IMG/VR virus record: IMGVR_UViG_3300042696_000039 | Location: 1 to 23,184 of that record | Length of the DNA stretch: 23,184 bases | From: a virus | Strand: one strand, 5' to 3' | Shown: one piece after another, positions 14,701 to 22,700 of the stretch | Layout: every line of letters starts with the position of its first letter | How positions within the stretch are numbered: the first letter of the stretch is position 1 | Translations under genes and position numbers: made by a program | The notes under the pieces: generated by a model | Databases searched by the model: none | What the model was told of the DNA's origin: nothing | The model's input: only the letters and a program-made list of their open reading frames with translations

Positions 14701-16403
14701 CCGACGCGGTAACGAACGTCGTCAAGTGGATCGTCGACAAGTTCCAGTACCTGTACGACGTGCTGGTCGGTCACTCGATCATCCCCGACCTGGTGTCGGA
14801 GATCATCGGCTATTTCACCGGCTTGTGGTCGAAGACGAAGGAGATCTTCAACGCCCTGAAGAAGGGCGTCATCGACATCTGGAACAACCTGTGGAACACA
14901 GTCCGCTCCAAGTGGGACTCCTTCTGGGGCGGGCTGAAAAACGCCTTCTCCAACGCCTGGTCAGTTTTCCGGACCTCCGTGTCGGCGCTGCGCACCTCGA
15001 TCACCAACACCTGGTCGTCCATGTGGAACTCAGCGCGCGACAAGGTGACGTCGATCTTCTCCACCATCAGTGGGAAAATCTCCAGCTTCAAGAACGGCAT
15101 GAAGTCCGCATTCTCCTCGCTGCGGGATTCACTCGGCACGATCTGGAACGGCATCAAATCCAAGATCGGCGACCCGGTGAAATGGGTCATCTCCAAGGTC
15201 TACAACTCCGGCATCCGCACCATGTGGAACACCATCGCCGGAAAGATCAGCAGCAAGCTGACCCTGCCCGCGATCTCTCTCGGCTTCAACCGAGGCGGCA
15301 TCGTCCCCGGCTCCGGCAACACCGACACCGTGCCCGCCATGCTCACCCCCGGCGAGCGCATCCTGTCCAAGCAGCAAGTCGCTCAACTCGGCGGGCACCG
15401 CGGCATCGACGCCATGCTCGGCCAGGACAAGCCCACCCGCACCGGCGGCAACCCGACCCGGCAGGAAGAACGCCGACGCCACCAGGCGGGCACCCAGCAC
15501 TTCGCGTCCGGTGGCATCGTCGGCACCGTCACCGGCGCCATCGGCAACGCGGTCGGCTCCGTCGCCTCATGGGCGAAAGACCTCGTCCTCGGCGGGCTGA
15601 AGGCGGCCGCGCAGAAGGCCCTCAGCAGCCTGGTCAAGCCGCTCATCAACCAGATCCCCGGCGGAGGCTTCGGCAGCCTCTTGAAGGGCCTGTCGAACCG
15701 GGCCGTCGACGGGATGCTGTCGTTCCTCGGTAACGAGGACAAGAAAGCCACCGGCGGGCCCGCGGTGCAGCGGGCGTTGGCGTGGGCGAAGTCCCAGAAT
15801 GGCCTGCCCTACCAGTGGGCTGGTAACGGCAACCCGTCGTGGGACTGCTCGGGGTTCATGTCGGCGATCGAGTCCGTCATCCGCGGGCAGAAGCCGCACC
15901 GCCGGTGGGCGACTGGCGCGTTCGTCGGGAACAACGGGCCGGCCGGGTGGGTGCGGAACCTGAAGTCCCCGTTCATGATCGGCATCACGAATGCGGGCGT
16001 CGGCCACACCGCGGGCACGCTCGCCGGCGTGAACTTCGAGAGTTCCGGCGGCCGCGGCGTCCACTACGGCAGGACCGCGCGCGGCTACAACGACTCGATG
16101 TTCACCTCACAGTGGGGCTTCGCACCGGCCACCAAGTACGACTCCGGCGGCCTGCTCCAGCCCGGCGCGACGATGGCCGTGAACCGGACGAAGCGGCCCG
16201 AGCGGGTCCTCGACGCGCAGCAGACGGCCATGTTCGAGCAGCTCGTCTCCGGCAGCCGTGGGGCGCGGAGCATCGTCATCGAGAACATCACCGTCAGCGG
16301 GACGTTCGACTTCTCCTCCCCGAACGCCCGCCGCGCCGCCGCGAACGCGCTCGTGAAGGACATGAAAGAAGCCCTCCGCAAGTTTGATCGGGAGCGTGCC
16401 TGA
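11775..16403 (+). CDS. Tail tape measure protein with NlpC/P60-like domain
   Basis: 1542 residues; it fixes tail length. Order of parts: six 24-residue repeats (33-176); a Gly-rich then hydrophobic stretch (185-250); a long Ala/Gln/Lys/Asp coiled coil (about 270-540); a helical region; a hydrophobic proline-punctuated region (about 775-975); a Trp/Phe-rich 11-residue-type repeat (about 1020-1155); a G-G-I-V-P-G-S-G-N-T-D-T-V-P-A-M-L segment near 1174; and an NlpC/P60-like domain with Cys1358 in DCSG and His1411 in GHTAG. The family cleaves peptidoglycan peptides, so this end may open the wall during injection; a third catalytic residue is not assigned. ATG 11775 is preceded by GGGAGG. The stop overlaps the next ATG. 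Confidence 0.92.
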   Translation: MAGAFRIAEGYVEVTADESGYDRAIDKLKGEKHSVSVGVDLDDKDAIAKLDKLVKPRTIKLTADMDTRAAADDLAVLTRRRTIAVAADVDEASADGELAALAADRTVRLFVDVDDAEAISRLDALTRDRMVHVLADMDTRVAAADLANLTQRRTVRVDADADTAAAAARLDILTRDRTVRIRAGLLGGGGGGAGGGLGGLTSSLSSLTVAAVGALPTLASLAQSILQMGPAAAIAAPAVLSLGAAFAAIKLGTSGIGDAFKAAFAPATKSASQAENATRRVESAQRSLAKAQQAVKDAEVNAAEARVKAARDIQDAQQNLKNTISDVADSNRRAAESVASAERDLANAQKAARQAQLDLTQARKDAAQELEDLNNRLADAQLDQRQKVLDLQDAEQELAAVKAKGSKATQEEIDKAQLQYDKAAQALSEQQTETARLQEQTDSANKAGVEGSDKVTKAKQNINDAQQEVIDKTRELKDAEIEAARTQQDGAQRIAKAQRDVADAQAAAAKAAADGARQIKDAQEAAADAARALAEAQTSGALATNKLGDAMARLSPNAREFVNAVLAQREAWRGLKLDVQDALFKGLGDTFTRLTSNVLPELDMGLVGMADNLNRTARNAAEAVVQLAKTGQLRSMFDGLNRATGNLTNIPGQIITGLTQISIAASPAFARLTKAASDAADRISQKLGDAFKSGALEDAINNGVDIARQFGKLLGDVFGTFSNIMKAAAAGGGDALGSLGAVFSELRRITAMPGVQQALTSVFTAINSIAKLFAGTLGAVLQAVLPLLAKLAPVVTELATKFGPVLAELAKTLGEALTPIIDALLPIVTDIGGIIIQLVQAVMPLLQPIGNLLGAIITALAPVIQAVGDELVTLVGALATGLAPIVQALVPVVQMFGQFLGQLAPLFPQIMNAVIPLIPPLSQLIVALLQLALQVIQPLLPLIVQLATFLTTSLATALGYLIPVITTVIGWLTTFTDAVTNVVKWIVDKFQYLYDVLVGHSIIPDLVSEIIGYFTGLWSKTKEIFNALKKGVIDIWNNLWNTVRSKWDSFWGGLKNAFSNAWSVFRTSVSALRTSITNTWSSMWNSARDKVTSIFSTISGKISSFKNGMKSAFSSLRDSLGTIWNGIKSKIGDPVKWVISKVYNSGIRTMWNTIAGKISSKLTLPAISLGFNRGGIVPGSGNTDTVPAMLTPGERILSKQQVAQLGGHRGIDAMLGQDKPTRTGGNPTRQEERRRHQAGTQHFASGGIVGTVTGAIGNAVGSVASWAKDLVLGGLKAAAQKALSSLVKPLINQIPGGGFGSLLKGLSNRAVDGMLSFLGNEDKKATGGPAVQRALAWAKSQNGLPYQWAGNGNPSWDCSGFMSAIESVIRGQKPHRRWATGAFVGNNGPAGWVRNLKSPFMIGITNAGVGHTAGTLAGVNFESSGGRGVHYGRTARGYNDSMFTSQWGFAPATKYDSGGLLQPGATMAVNRTKRPERVLDAQQTAMFEQLVSGSRGARSIVIENITVSGTFDFSSPNARRAAANALVKDMKEALRKFDRERA
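11871..12302 (+). repeat. Six tandem 72-base (24-residue) repeats in tape measure gene
   Basis: Units encode residues 33-56, 57-80, 81-104, 105-128, 129-152 and 153-176, with no insertions. A general pattern is R-T-[IV]-x-[LV]-x-A-D-x-D-x(7)-L-x-x-L-x-x-x. Units 1/4, 2/5 and 3/6 are more alike than neighbours: 2 and 5 share ADMDTRxAAxDLAxLTxR, and 1 and 4 share VDxDDxxAIxxLDxL. This points to duplication of a 216-base block (11871-12086 and 12087-12302). A degenerate unit may precede it (residues 10-32). Confidence 0.85.
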
Positions 16404-17611
16404 TGGCGCAGTACAACTGGGGCGACATCCAACTCGGCCGCATCCCCCTACGCGAGACCTTCGACGCGGCGGAGGCAGGCGGGGACTCCCGCGGCATGGA
16501 CATCGACGGGCAGGAGTCCTACCCGCCGCTGACCCGCGCCCAGGTCATCGCCCGCCACGACGGCATCAACGCGCTGGTCACCGGCCAGGTGTTGCCGGTC
16601 ACGTTCACCGACAAGCCAGAACGCAACGGCTACTACGCGATCAAAGCCAGCTCAGCCACGTACACGGAGCAGCGCACCGACCTGGTCACCTCCGACTGGA
16701 AAGTGTCCCTGGACCGGATCGGCTCCGACGCCGAAACCGACCTGCAGTCCCGGCTCACCGGCGCCGTGAGGCTGAATGACTTCTCCCTGACAGGGGAGCG
16801 CTGGCACGCCCCGCCGATTGGCCACTACGGCTATTACACCGGCAGCACGAACCCGACCACGATGACCCGCACCGGCGCCGACGGCACGATCACCGTCTAC
16901 CGCGGCGTCCCCGCGAACATCTCCCCCCGCTGGGGCTGCGACCCCACCGCCTACCTGACCGGCCGGGTCCGCCTCACCACCACCGGCAGCCAGGAGGTGT
17001 ACGGCGCCGACGTGTCCCTCTCGCCGACCGGCTGGGCGCTCACCAACGGCCTCGTCAACATCACCCCATCCGCATCGGCGACGTTCGACGTGCAGGCCTA
17101 CACCGGCGGCGCCTGGCGCTCCAAGCTGTGGAACACCTCCGTCGCCGGATCCGGCTCCTCGATCGGCGCCTGGGACAAGGCCACCCTGCTCCGCAACGAC
17201 CCCGAGGCGGTCATCCTGCGGCTGACGGAGAGCCTCAACCCGGGCCGGGCCACCCTCGACCTCACCCTGCGGCGCGGCTCCCGCTTCGTCGAGGGCTACC
17301 TCCAAGTCGGCACCGCCGCCACGCTCGCCGCGTACCGGGCGAGCCTGGAGACCAACACCAGCGCGGCCGCGTCCGGGTACGTCACCGCAACAGCGAACGA
17401 CGCCGATGGGAATCGCTTCGCCGTGGGCTCCGCGCGCACCTTCACCGCGCACCCCAACGGCGGGGTCATCAAGAACTCGGCCACGTCGATGGACTTCTGG
17501 ATCGGCGTCGTGGCCGGAGGCGGGTCCGCGGTGTCCGGAGATACGGCGGTCGACCTACGGAACATGTACATCGCCGCGATGCCGGAAGCCGTCTACGGAG
17601 TCCGGAGGTAG
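16403..17611 (+). CDS. Distal tail / minor tail protein
   Basis: 402 residues. The gene directly after the tape measure usually encodes the distal tail protein that joins tube and tip. The N-terminus (MAQYNWGDIQLG, then the P-L-T-R-A-Q-V-I-A-R-H-D-G segment with a following VLPVTF strand) fits a small tail-tube-like domain that ends near residue 130. The remaining 270 residues are strand-rich and Thr/Gly/Ser-rich and resemble a carbohydrate-binding or jelly-roll insertion, as seen in enlarged distal tail proteins; this part is inferred. ATG 16403 overlaps the tape measure stop by one base, and three bases separate it from the next gene. Confidence 0.65.
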   Translation: MAQYNWGDIQLGRIPLRETFDAAEAGGDSRGMDIDGQESYPPLTRAQVIARHDGINALVTGQVLPVTFTDKPERNGYYAIKASSATYTEQRTDLVTSDWKVSLDRIGSDAETDLQSRLTGAVRLNDFSLTGERWHAPPIGHYGYYTGSTNPTTMTRTGADGTITVYRGVPANISPRWGCDPTAYLTGRVRLTTTGSQEVYGADVSLSPTGWALTNGLVNITPSASATFDVQAYTGGAWRSKLWNTSVAGSGSSIGAWDKATLLRNDPEAVILRLTESLNPGRATLDLTLRRGSRFVEGYLQVGTAATLAAYRASLETNTSAAASGYVTATANDADGNRFAVGSARTFTAHPNGGVIKNSATSMDFWIGVVAGGGSAVSGDTAVDLRNMYIAAMPEAVYGVRR

Positions 17612-17614
17612 CGG

Positions 17615-20497
17615 GTGGCTGTTCAGGAAGTCCTCAAGTCCCTGGGCTCGTGGGAGGTCAAGCTCCAGCCGAACACCCCCCGCGACATCCTCGACCGGCT
17701 CGACTACTTCGGCCATGTCGCGATCGTGCCCGGCCGGCTCGACCCGCTACAGTACGGCGACAACCTCCTCACCCCCGGCACCGCCCGCTACGTCGGTGTG
17801 CTGCGGACACGGACGATCGGTGACGACGGCCGCACCAACGCCCCCCAGGACGACCTGTCCGTCGGCGGCGTGGGGATGGCGATGTGGCTGGGTGACGAGG
17901 ACGGCAAGGGCGCGGTGTACGAGAACGCCGTCGAACCCGCCAGCGCCAGCTTTGCGACGGCCATCACGATGCTGCTGCCCTCGTCCGGCGCCGTCACGGT
18001 GGGCACCCTGTACAGCGTGGCGGGGCTCTACAGCGGCCACCACCAGTACGAGTCGCCCCGCGAAGCCATCAACTACGTGTGCGACACCATGTCGACGCCG
18101 TCGGTGCCCGTGTCGTGGCGGGTCAACAGCAACGGGACCTTGGATGCGGGCCCGGACAGTCAACTCTTCGTGACCACTCCGACGTGCGTCATCATGGCCA
18201 CCGGCTCCGGCGAGGACATGTCGCTGCGGGCACTGCCCGGGTCGATGGACGTCACCCGGGACGTGGAGGACTACTCAACGCGGGTGGTGCTCCTCGCGGA
18301 AGGCGAGGGCTCCAGCATCGCCACCGGCGCGGCGGACATCTCCCCGGCCACCCCGTACCGGGACATCCACGGCAACGTGCTGCAGATGACCCGGCTGGTG
18401 TCCGAGTCGGACACGGCGACCGCGAACGCCGCGACCCGCGCGCAGTTGGCGTTGTCGCAGTTCACGTCGACCCGCAACGCCCTCCAGCTGTCCACGACGG
18501 ACTACGACATTCACGGCACGTTCCAGGTCGGCGACCGCGTCTGGGTGTACGACCCGGACTCCGGGCTCGTCGACCTCACGGGTGAGATCACGTTCCGCGG
18601 CATGCGGATCAACCCGATCAAGCTGCAAGTCACGGAAGCCCAGTGGGCGATCACCGACCAGTACACGGTCGCCTACCGGGCAGCGGACGGCACGTGGTTG
18701 GACCTCACCCAGTACATCGAGTGGGAGACCGACGCCACCAGCAGCGTCACCGTCGGCGACTTCTCCCGGCAGCTCACCAACACCAGCAGCGAGCCCGTCG
18801 GTTCCCGGCCCAACGCCGACACCTCGGTGCCCGGGCAGCCGGTGTTCGTCACCCCGTTCACCGGCGCCGCCTACCTCGATAGTCGCGGCTTCACCCGGGC
18901 CCGAGTCGTCCTCAACTGGAACGCCCCGCTGAACGTCGACGGGTCCACGATCCTCGACGGCGACCACTACGAGATCCGCTACGCCGTCGACACCGACATG
19001 ATCTACCCGGCGACATGGGCCGCCGTGTCCCAGGTCCGCTGGCAGGACCTGCAGGTGTGGAAGCAGCCTTTCGCTGCACCGAACGCACAGTGGCAGACCA
19101 TGGTCGTCAACTGGGACCAGACCACGGCCCAGCTGCAGGACCTCTCACCGGGCATCGGCTACGACGTGCAGATCCGAGCCGTCGACACCACCGGCAACAC
19201 CGGCGCCTGGTCGAGCGTGACGACGTTCGTCGCATCGACGGACAACATCCCGCCCAGCACGCCGGCCGCGCCCTCGGTGGCCGGGTCACGGATCGCGGTG
19301 CAGATCACCCACCAGCTCGGCAAGTCGTCGGGCGGGACGTTCAACCTCGAAAGCGACCTGGACCATCTGGAGATCCACGTCTCCTACGAGCCCGGCTTCA
19401 CCCCGACCACGGCCACCCTGAAGGGCAAGGCCGTCGCCAACGCTGGCATGATCCAGGCGCAGATCCCGGTCGTCGCCACGGTGCAGATCGAGGAAACCTC
19501 GGCCCGCTACGTGCGGGTCGTCGCCGTCGACAAGACTGGCAACAAGTCCGGCCCCAGCGACGCAGCCACCGCCACAGCGCTCCTCATCGACGACGCCCAC
19601 ATCTCCGACCTGACCGTCTCCAAGGTCACCGCCGGATCGATCCTCGCCGACTGGGTCGTCGCCGCCCGCCTCAAGACCGCCGACACCGGAGCACGCGTCG
19701 AACTCAACTCGGCCGGCGTACAGGCCTACAACACGGCCGGCACGCAGACCGTCAACATCGCCTCCGCTGACGGCTCCGTGAACATCATCGGCACCCTCAA
19801 GTCCGGCACCAGCGGCAAACGCGTCGAAGTCAACCCCTCCTCGCTGCTGCCCGAGATCCGCTTCTACGCCAACAACGGCACCGACTACGGCTACATCAAC
19901 GGCTCCACCAGCAGCAGCGACGTCAACCTCGGCCTGAACAGCTCCCAATACGACGACGGCGGCGGCACCCAAGTCATCTCCCGCGCCTACCTCAGCACAA
20001 GCTTCGCCGAGCTCGCCGTGATCCGCGCAGACACCCAGACCCGCTACGGCGGCTACGTGTGGTCCGGAGTCGGCGCGCTCTTCGCCGGATTCAACCGGGC
20101 GGGCGTCGACGGTGGCCTGCTGTACGCCGACGCCAACCAGGGAAAGTTCGGCTACAACGACGGTACGAACGCCAACTCGTTCACCTACACGAGCAGCGCT
20201 ACCAAGCACATCGGGCAGTGGCCGAACTACCTCTCGGCCGGGGCCACCGACGGACTGTTCACCGGCACGGTGAGCTGGAACTTCGGCACCTCGGGCACGA
20301 ACGCGCTGTCGATGTCCTACGGGCCGACGATGGCGTCGTCGATGATCCCCATCTGCACCTTCCGGTACCCGAACACAGCCATGCGCAAGTGGCAGGTCAC
20401 GGCCTCGTCGACGACCGGGTTCACGTTCGAGGTCGACGCTGCGGGCCCGAACGCGACGAACAACGGCAGCGTCGGTTTCTGGGTGTATCGCGTATGA
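17615..20497 (+). CDS. Tail tip/hub protein with FN3-like domains
   Basis: 960 residues. The N-terminal 350 or so resemble tail-associated hub proteins (strand-rich, with G-D-R-V-W-V-Y-D-P-D-S-G near 310). Residues about 405-545 form a fibronectin type III-like domain (V-L-N-W-N-A-P, D-H-Y-E-I-R-Y, L-S-P-G-I-G-Y-D-V-Q-I-R-A-V-D-T-T-G-N). A second FN3-like unit covers about 548-657, ending R-V-V-A-V-D-K-T-G-N-K-S-G. Next comes ISDLTVSKVTAG (about 662-673), typical of tip proteins related to lambda J. The C-terminal 270 residues are Gly/Ser/Asn-rich and fibre-like. It is likely to act in host recognition and tip closure. Start is GTG 17615, which leaves only three bases after the previous stop. 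Confidence 0.78.
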   Translation: MAVQEVLKSLGSWEVKLQPNTPRDILDRLDYFGHVAIVPGRLDPLQYGDNLLTPGTARYVGVLRTRTIGDDGRTNAPQDDLSVGGVGMAMWLGDEDGKGAVYENAVEPASASFATAITMLLPSSGAVTVGTLYSVAGLYSGHHQYESPREAINYVCDTMSTPSVPVSWRVNSNGTLDAGPDSQLFVTTPTCVIMATGSGEDMSLRALPGSMDVTRDVEDYSTRVVLLAEGEGSSIATGAADISPATPYRDIHGNVLQMTRLVSESDTATANAATRAQLALSQFTSTRNALQLSTTDYDIHGTFQVGDRVWVYDPDSGLVDLTGEITFRGMRINPIKLQVTEAQWAITDQYTVAYRAADGTWLDLTQYIEWETDATSSVTVGDFSRQLTNTSSEPVGSRPNADTSVPGQPVFVTPFTGAAYLDSRGFTRARVVLNWNAPLNVDGSTILDGDHYEIRYAVDTDMIYPATWAAVSQVRWQDLQVWKQPFAAPNAQWQTMVVNWDQTTAQLQDLSPGIGYDVQIRAVDTTGNTGAWSSVTTFVASTDNIPPSTPAAPSVAGSRIAVQITHQLGKSSGGTFNLESDLDHLEIHVSYEPGFTPTTATLKGKAVANAGMIQAQIPVVATVQIEETSARYVRVVAVDKTGNKSGPSDAATATALLIDDAHISDLTVSKVTAGSILADWVVAARLKTADTGARVELNSAGVQAYNTAGTQTVNIASADGSVNIIGTLKSGTSGKRVEVNPSSLLPEIRFYANNGTDYGYINGSTSSSDVNLGLNSSQYDDGGGTQVISRAYLSTSFAELAVIRADTQTRYGGYVWSGVGALFAGFNRAGVDGGLLYADANQGKFGYNDGTNANSFTYTSSATKHIGQWPNYLSAGATDGLFTGTVSWNFGTSGTNALSMSYGPTMASSMIPICTFRYPNTAMRKWQVTASSTTGFTFEVDAAGPNATNNGSVGFWVYRV

Positions 20498-20511
20498 GAA
20501 GCGAGGAACGC

Positions 20512-21003
20512 ATGGCAGCACGAGTGCGCACGGTGGAGTCCGCGGCCGCAACACGGGTCGGGGACGTCGACTGCTGGCAGGTCGTCACCCGCGCCAAGGG
20601 CGACGGTGGCATCACCCACCTGTTCCCGAGGAGCACGCTGGAGTGGCGGGCCGCCGAGTACGGCCTCGACCCATCCGATGTGGACGGCCTGCTGGACGTG
20701 GTCCTGCACGAGCAGCTCTTCGACCACGACACCGCCACCGAGACGGAGCGCGCCTTGCGTGCGGCGCGCAGCACCGCGGACGCCCGCACCAGCCACCTGG
20801 CCAGGATCGCCGCACTCAAAGCGCAGCACCGGATCGCCATCGACGCCGGCGGCCCGCTCGACGCGATCCGGTCCCGGCCCGGCATCAGCGCAGCCGGCGT
20901 GCGCGCCAAGCGCGAGGCGGTCGACGTCCACCGCTGGAACCAGATGTACGGCGGCCTTCCCGTTCCCGTGCTCAGTTCGTCTCAGGAGGTGCCCCGTGCC
21001 TGA
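20512..21003 (+). CDS. Unknown tail-region protein
   Basis: 163 residues, not recognised. The N-terminal half carries H-L-F-P-R-S-T-L-E-W-R-A-A-E-Y-G-L-D and a helix V-D-G-L-L-D-V-V-L-H-E-Q-L-F; the second half is Ala/Arg-rich and helical with a likely coiled coil (about 85-115). No signal or membrane segment is visible. ATG 20512 has GAGGA (20503-20507); an in-frame ATG at 20494 lacks a ribosome site. It overlaps the fibre gene by eight bases. A chaperone or minor structural protein of the tail tip is a reasonable guess only. Confidence 0.7.
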   Translation: MAARVRTVESAAATRVGDVDCWQVVTRAKGDGGITHLFPRSTLEWRAAEYGLDPSDVDGLLDVVLHEQLFDHDTATETERALRAARSTADARTSHLARIAALKAQHRIAIDAGGPLDAIRSRPGISAAGVRAKREAVDVHRWNQMYGGLPVPVLSSSQEVPRA

Positions 21004-22009
21004 TCCGTCTACCACTCGGCTCGCGCTCTACAAGTCCAAGTCGGACGGGTCCGAGCTCGTCAACTACAGCCAGGACATCGGCCAGAACCTCGACAAGCTC
21101 GATGCGGCGGTCGGATTCCAGGCCGTCACCGCTTCCACTAGGCCGTCGTCGCCGTACTCCGGCAAGCCGATCTTCCAGACCGACACCTCGTACTCCACGT
21201 ATTTCTCCAATGGCACGTCACCGGCGTCCGGCTCGTGGGTGGAGATCCCTAACTCGGCTAGCACGTTCGGCGGCAGCCTGAAGCTGGCGGCCGGAACGCA
21301 GGTCAACATCGGCGCGTCCACGTCGTCGGCGCCGCTCGCGGTCATGTCGACCACGTCGAGCGCGAACGTCATCTCCAGCCGGATGACCGGCGACACCTCC
21401 AACTCCCGCTGGTACGTCAACGCGGACGGGCAGACGAACTGGGGCGCCGGCGGCGGCAGCGCTGCGGACACCAACCTGTACCGGTCCGCCGCGAACACGC
21501 TGACCACGGACGACAGTCTGAGCGTGGGTATCAACCTGTCCGTGGCCGGCAGCGGGAGCGTCACCGGCAACCTGAGTGTCACGGGCGGCCTCAGCGTGGG
21601 GGCGACGACATGGACGACGTACACGCCGACGGTCACCAACGGCGGCACGGTGACGTGGCTGACACGGACCGGCTACTACTACAAGATTGGCAAGCTGGTC
21701 TTCGTCTGCATCTTCCTCAACGTCAACGCCGCCGGCTCCGGGACGGGCCTCGTCTCCGTCGATATGCCGTCCAGCGTGGACCGCTCCACCCGGCAGGCGC
21801 TCACGCTGCACGCGGAGACGGTCGGCGCGAACGGCAGCGCCTCGTCGTCGATCCGTGGTGGTGAGTGCGTGTTCTTCACTGGCGGTTCGGGGGCGACGTC
21901 GGACCGGTTGCGGGTCGACAACGGCACGAGCAACGAGTCGAACATTCAGGGCGCTGACCTTCTGGCCAGCGGTCTGATCACTATTCAGGGCTGGTACCGC
22001 GAGGCCTGA
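20996..22009 (+). CDS. Tail fibre-like / receptor-binding candidate
   Basis: 337 residues starting at GTG 20996, chosen because CAGGAGG (20983-20989) lies seven bases upstream. The first 45 residues (L-Y-K-S-K-S-D-G-S-E-L-V-N-Y... then I-G-Q-N-L-D-K-L-D-A-A) look like a tail attachment segment. Then come a Ser/Thr/Gly-rich strand region, short repeats around residues 180-205 (LSVGINLSVAG, GNLSVTGGLSV) as in trimeric fibre shafts, and a C-terminal strand-rich head starting T-T-Y-T-P-T-V-T-N-G-G. Composition, repeats and end-of-operon position support a fibre or adsorption protein; the receptor is unknown. Confidence 0.7.
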   Translation: MPDPSTTRLALYKSKSDGSELVNYSQDIGQNLDKLDAAVGFQAVTASTRPSSPYSGKPIFQTDTSYSTYFSNGTSPASGSWVEIPNSASTFGGSLKLAAGTQVNIGASTSSAPLAVMSTTSSANVISSRMTGDTSNSRWYVNADGQTNWGAGGGSAADTNLYRSAANTLTTDDSLSVGINLSVAGSGSVTGNLSVTGGLSVGATTWTTYTPTVTNGGTVTWLTRTGYYYKIGKLVFVCIFLNVNAAGSGTGLVSVDMPSSVDRSTRQALTLHAETVGANGSASSSIRGGECVFFTGGSGATSDRLRVDNGTSNESNIQGADLLASGLITIQGWYREA

Positions 22010-22023
22010 GAAGGGGCACGAGC

Positions 22024-22233
22024 ATGGCCATGGAGTATCCGTACATACAGGTCTTCGCCCGGAAGGGGAATGACGCCACGGCGACGGTCAACGTGCAGGT
22101 CTCTGAGGAGGCGTATGGCGTGGATCTGCAGGCGTTGGTGGATGCGATCAAGGGGGTGCTGACGGCGGATGGTGATGTTCCGACGTTGGCGGCGACGCGG
22201 TATGAGATGAGCGTGACGACGACGCAGATGTGA
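22024..22233 (+). CDS. Small unknown protein at end of tail operon
   Basis: 69 residues, MAMEYPYIQVFARKGNDAT at the start and a helix V-D-L-Q-A-L-V-D-A-I-K-G-V-L in the middle. Not recognised. ATG 22024 has GAAGGGG (22010-22016) upstream. It is the last plus-strand gene: the minus-strand operon ends three bases away. Codons here use more G/T-ending third positions (e.g. GCG, GTG, GAT, GTT) than the tail genes, and the next stretch on the right shares this look. Confidence 0.65.
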   Translation: MAMEYPYIQVFARKGNDATATVNVQVSEEAYGVDLQALVDAIKGVLTADGDVPTLAATRYEMSVTTTQM

Positions 22234-22236
22234 TGT

Positions 22237-22500
22237 TCAGGGCAGGGCGTCGACTTGGGGGTCGGTGCAGGTGAGCGGCTGGTGGGCTTCGGCTTGTTCG
22301 AGCTGTGACTCGGCCTCGGCGAGCCGTCCCTCAGTGTCGGTGAGCTGGTCTTGCAGGCTCTCGTTCTGCTGTTGGAGAGCTGTGTTCTGCTGCTGGAGGA
22401 CGTTGACTTGGGCTTGTAGCAGGAGGTTGGCGTCGAACAGTTCGTTGCACTTCTGCCGGTAGGTGGGGAAGGCGTCTTCGACGCTGATCTGCTGGGTCAT
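22237..22500 (-). CDS. Coiled-coil protein (unknown function)
   Basis: 87 residues from the ATG at 22500-22498. Residues about 24-72 form a strong coiled coil with heptad-spaced leucines and Gln/Asn/Glu (QVNVLQQQNTALQQQNESLQ, then L-T-D-T-E-G-R-L-A-E-A-E-S-Q-L). The rest has no recognised domain, signal peptide or membrane segment. The ATG overlaps the stop of the upstream 67-residue gene (ATGA), so it is the last gene of the minus-strand operon and probably translated by coupling. Its stop lies three bases from the convergent plus-strand gene. Confidence 0.7.
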   Translation of the reverse strand: MTQQISVEDAFPTYRQKCNELFDANLLLQAQVNVLQQQNTALQQQNESLQDQLTDTEGRLAEAESQLEQAEAHQPLTCTDPQVDALP

Positions 22501-22700
22501 GGCTGTTCCGTTCCGTTGATGGCTTGGTCCCAGGCGACGCTGTCGGGGTGGTGGTGTGTGGCGTGGCTGGCCGCGAGGGCGGCGAGGAAGTGAGCGGCGG
22601 CTTCGGTGGCCGCCCCGGCACGGGCATCGGTGCCTTCGGCCATGTCGGCACAGCGCGAGAGGAGGCGTTCGCCTTCGCGGTAGTGGTCGGACCCGTTCAC
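22497..22700 (-). CDS. Small helical protein (unknown function)
   Basis: 67 residues from a GTG at 22700-22698, with GAGG 7-10 bases upstream on the coding strand. It begins VNGSDHYREGERLL and is Ala/His-rich (A-A-H-F-L-A-A-L-A-A-S-H-A-T-H-H-H). Small proteins with an H-Y-R-E-x-E-R-L-L start are, as I remember, frequent in Streptomyces and their phages and lack a known role. It overlaps the glycosyltransferase stop by four bases (GTGA) and the coiled-coil gene by four, so the three form one operon. Confidence 0.7.
   Translation of the reverse strand: MNGSDHYREGERLLSRCADMAEGTDARAGAATEAAAHFLAALAASHATHHHPDSVAWDQAINGTEQP

Noticed and set aside
22220-22252. CGACGC / GCGTCG hairpin as a two-way terminator between the convergent ends
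   Set aside because: Only six pairs around a 21-base loop, no T-run, and it overlaps both coding ends. Too weak to annotate.
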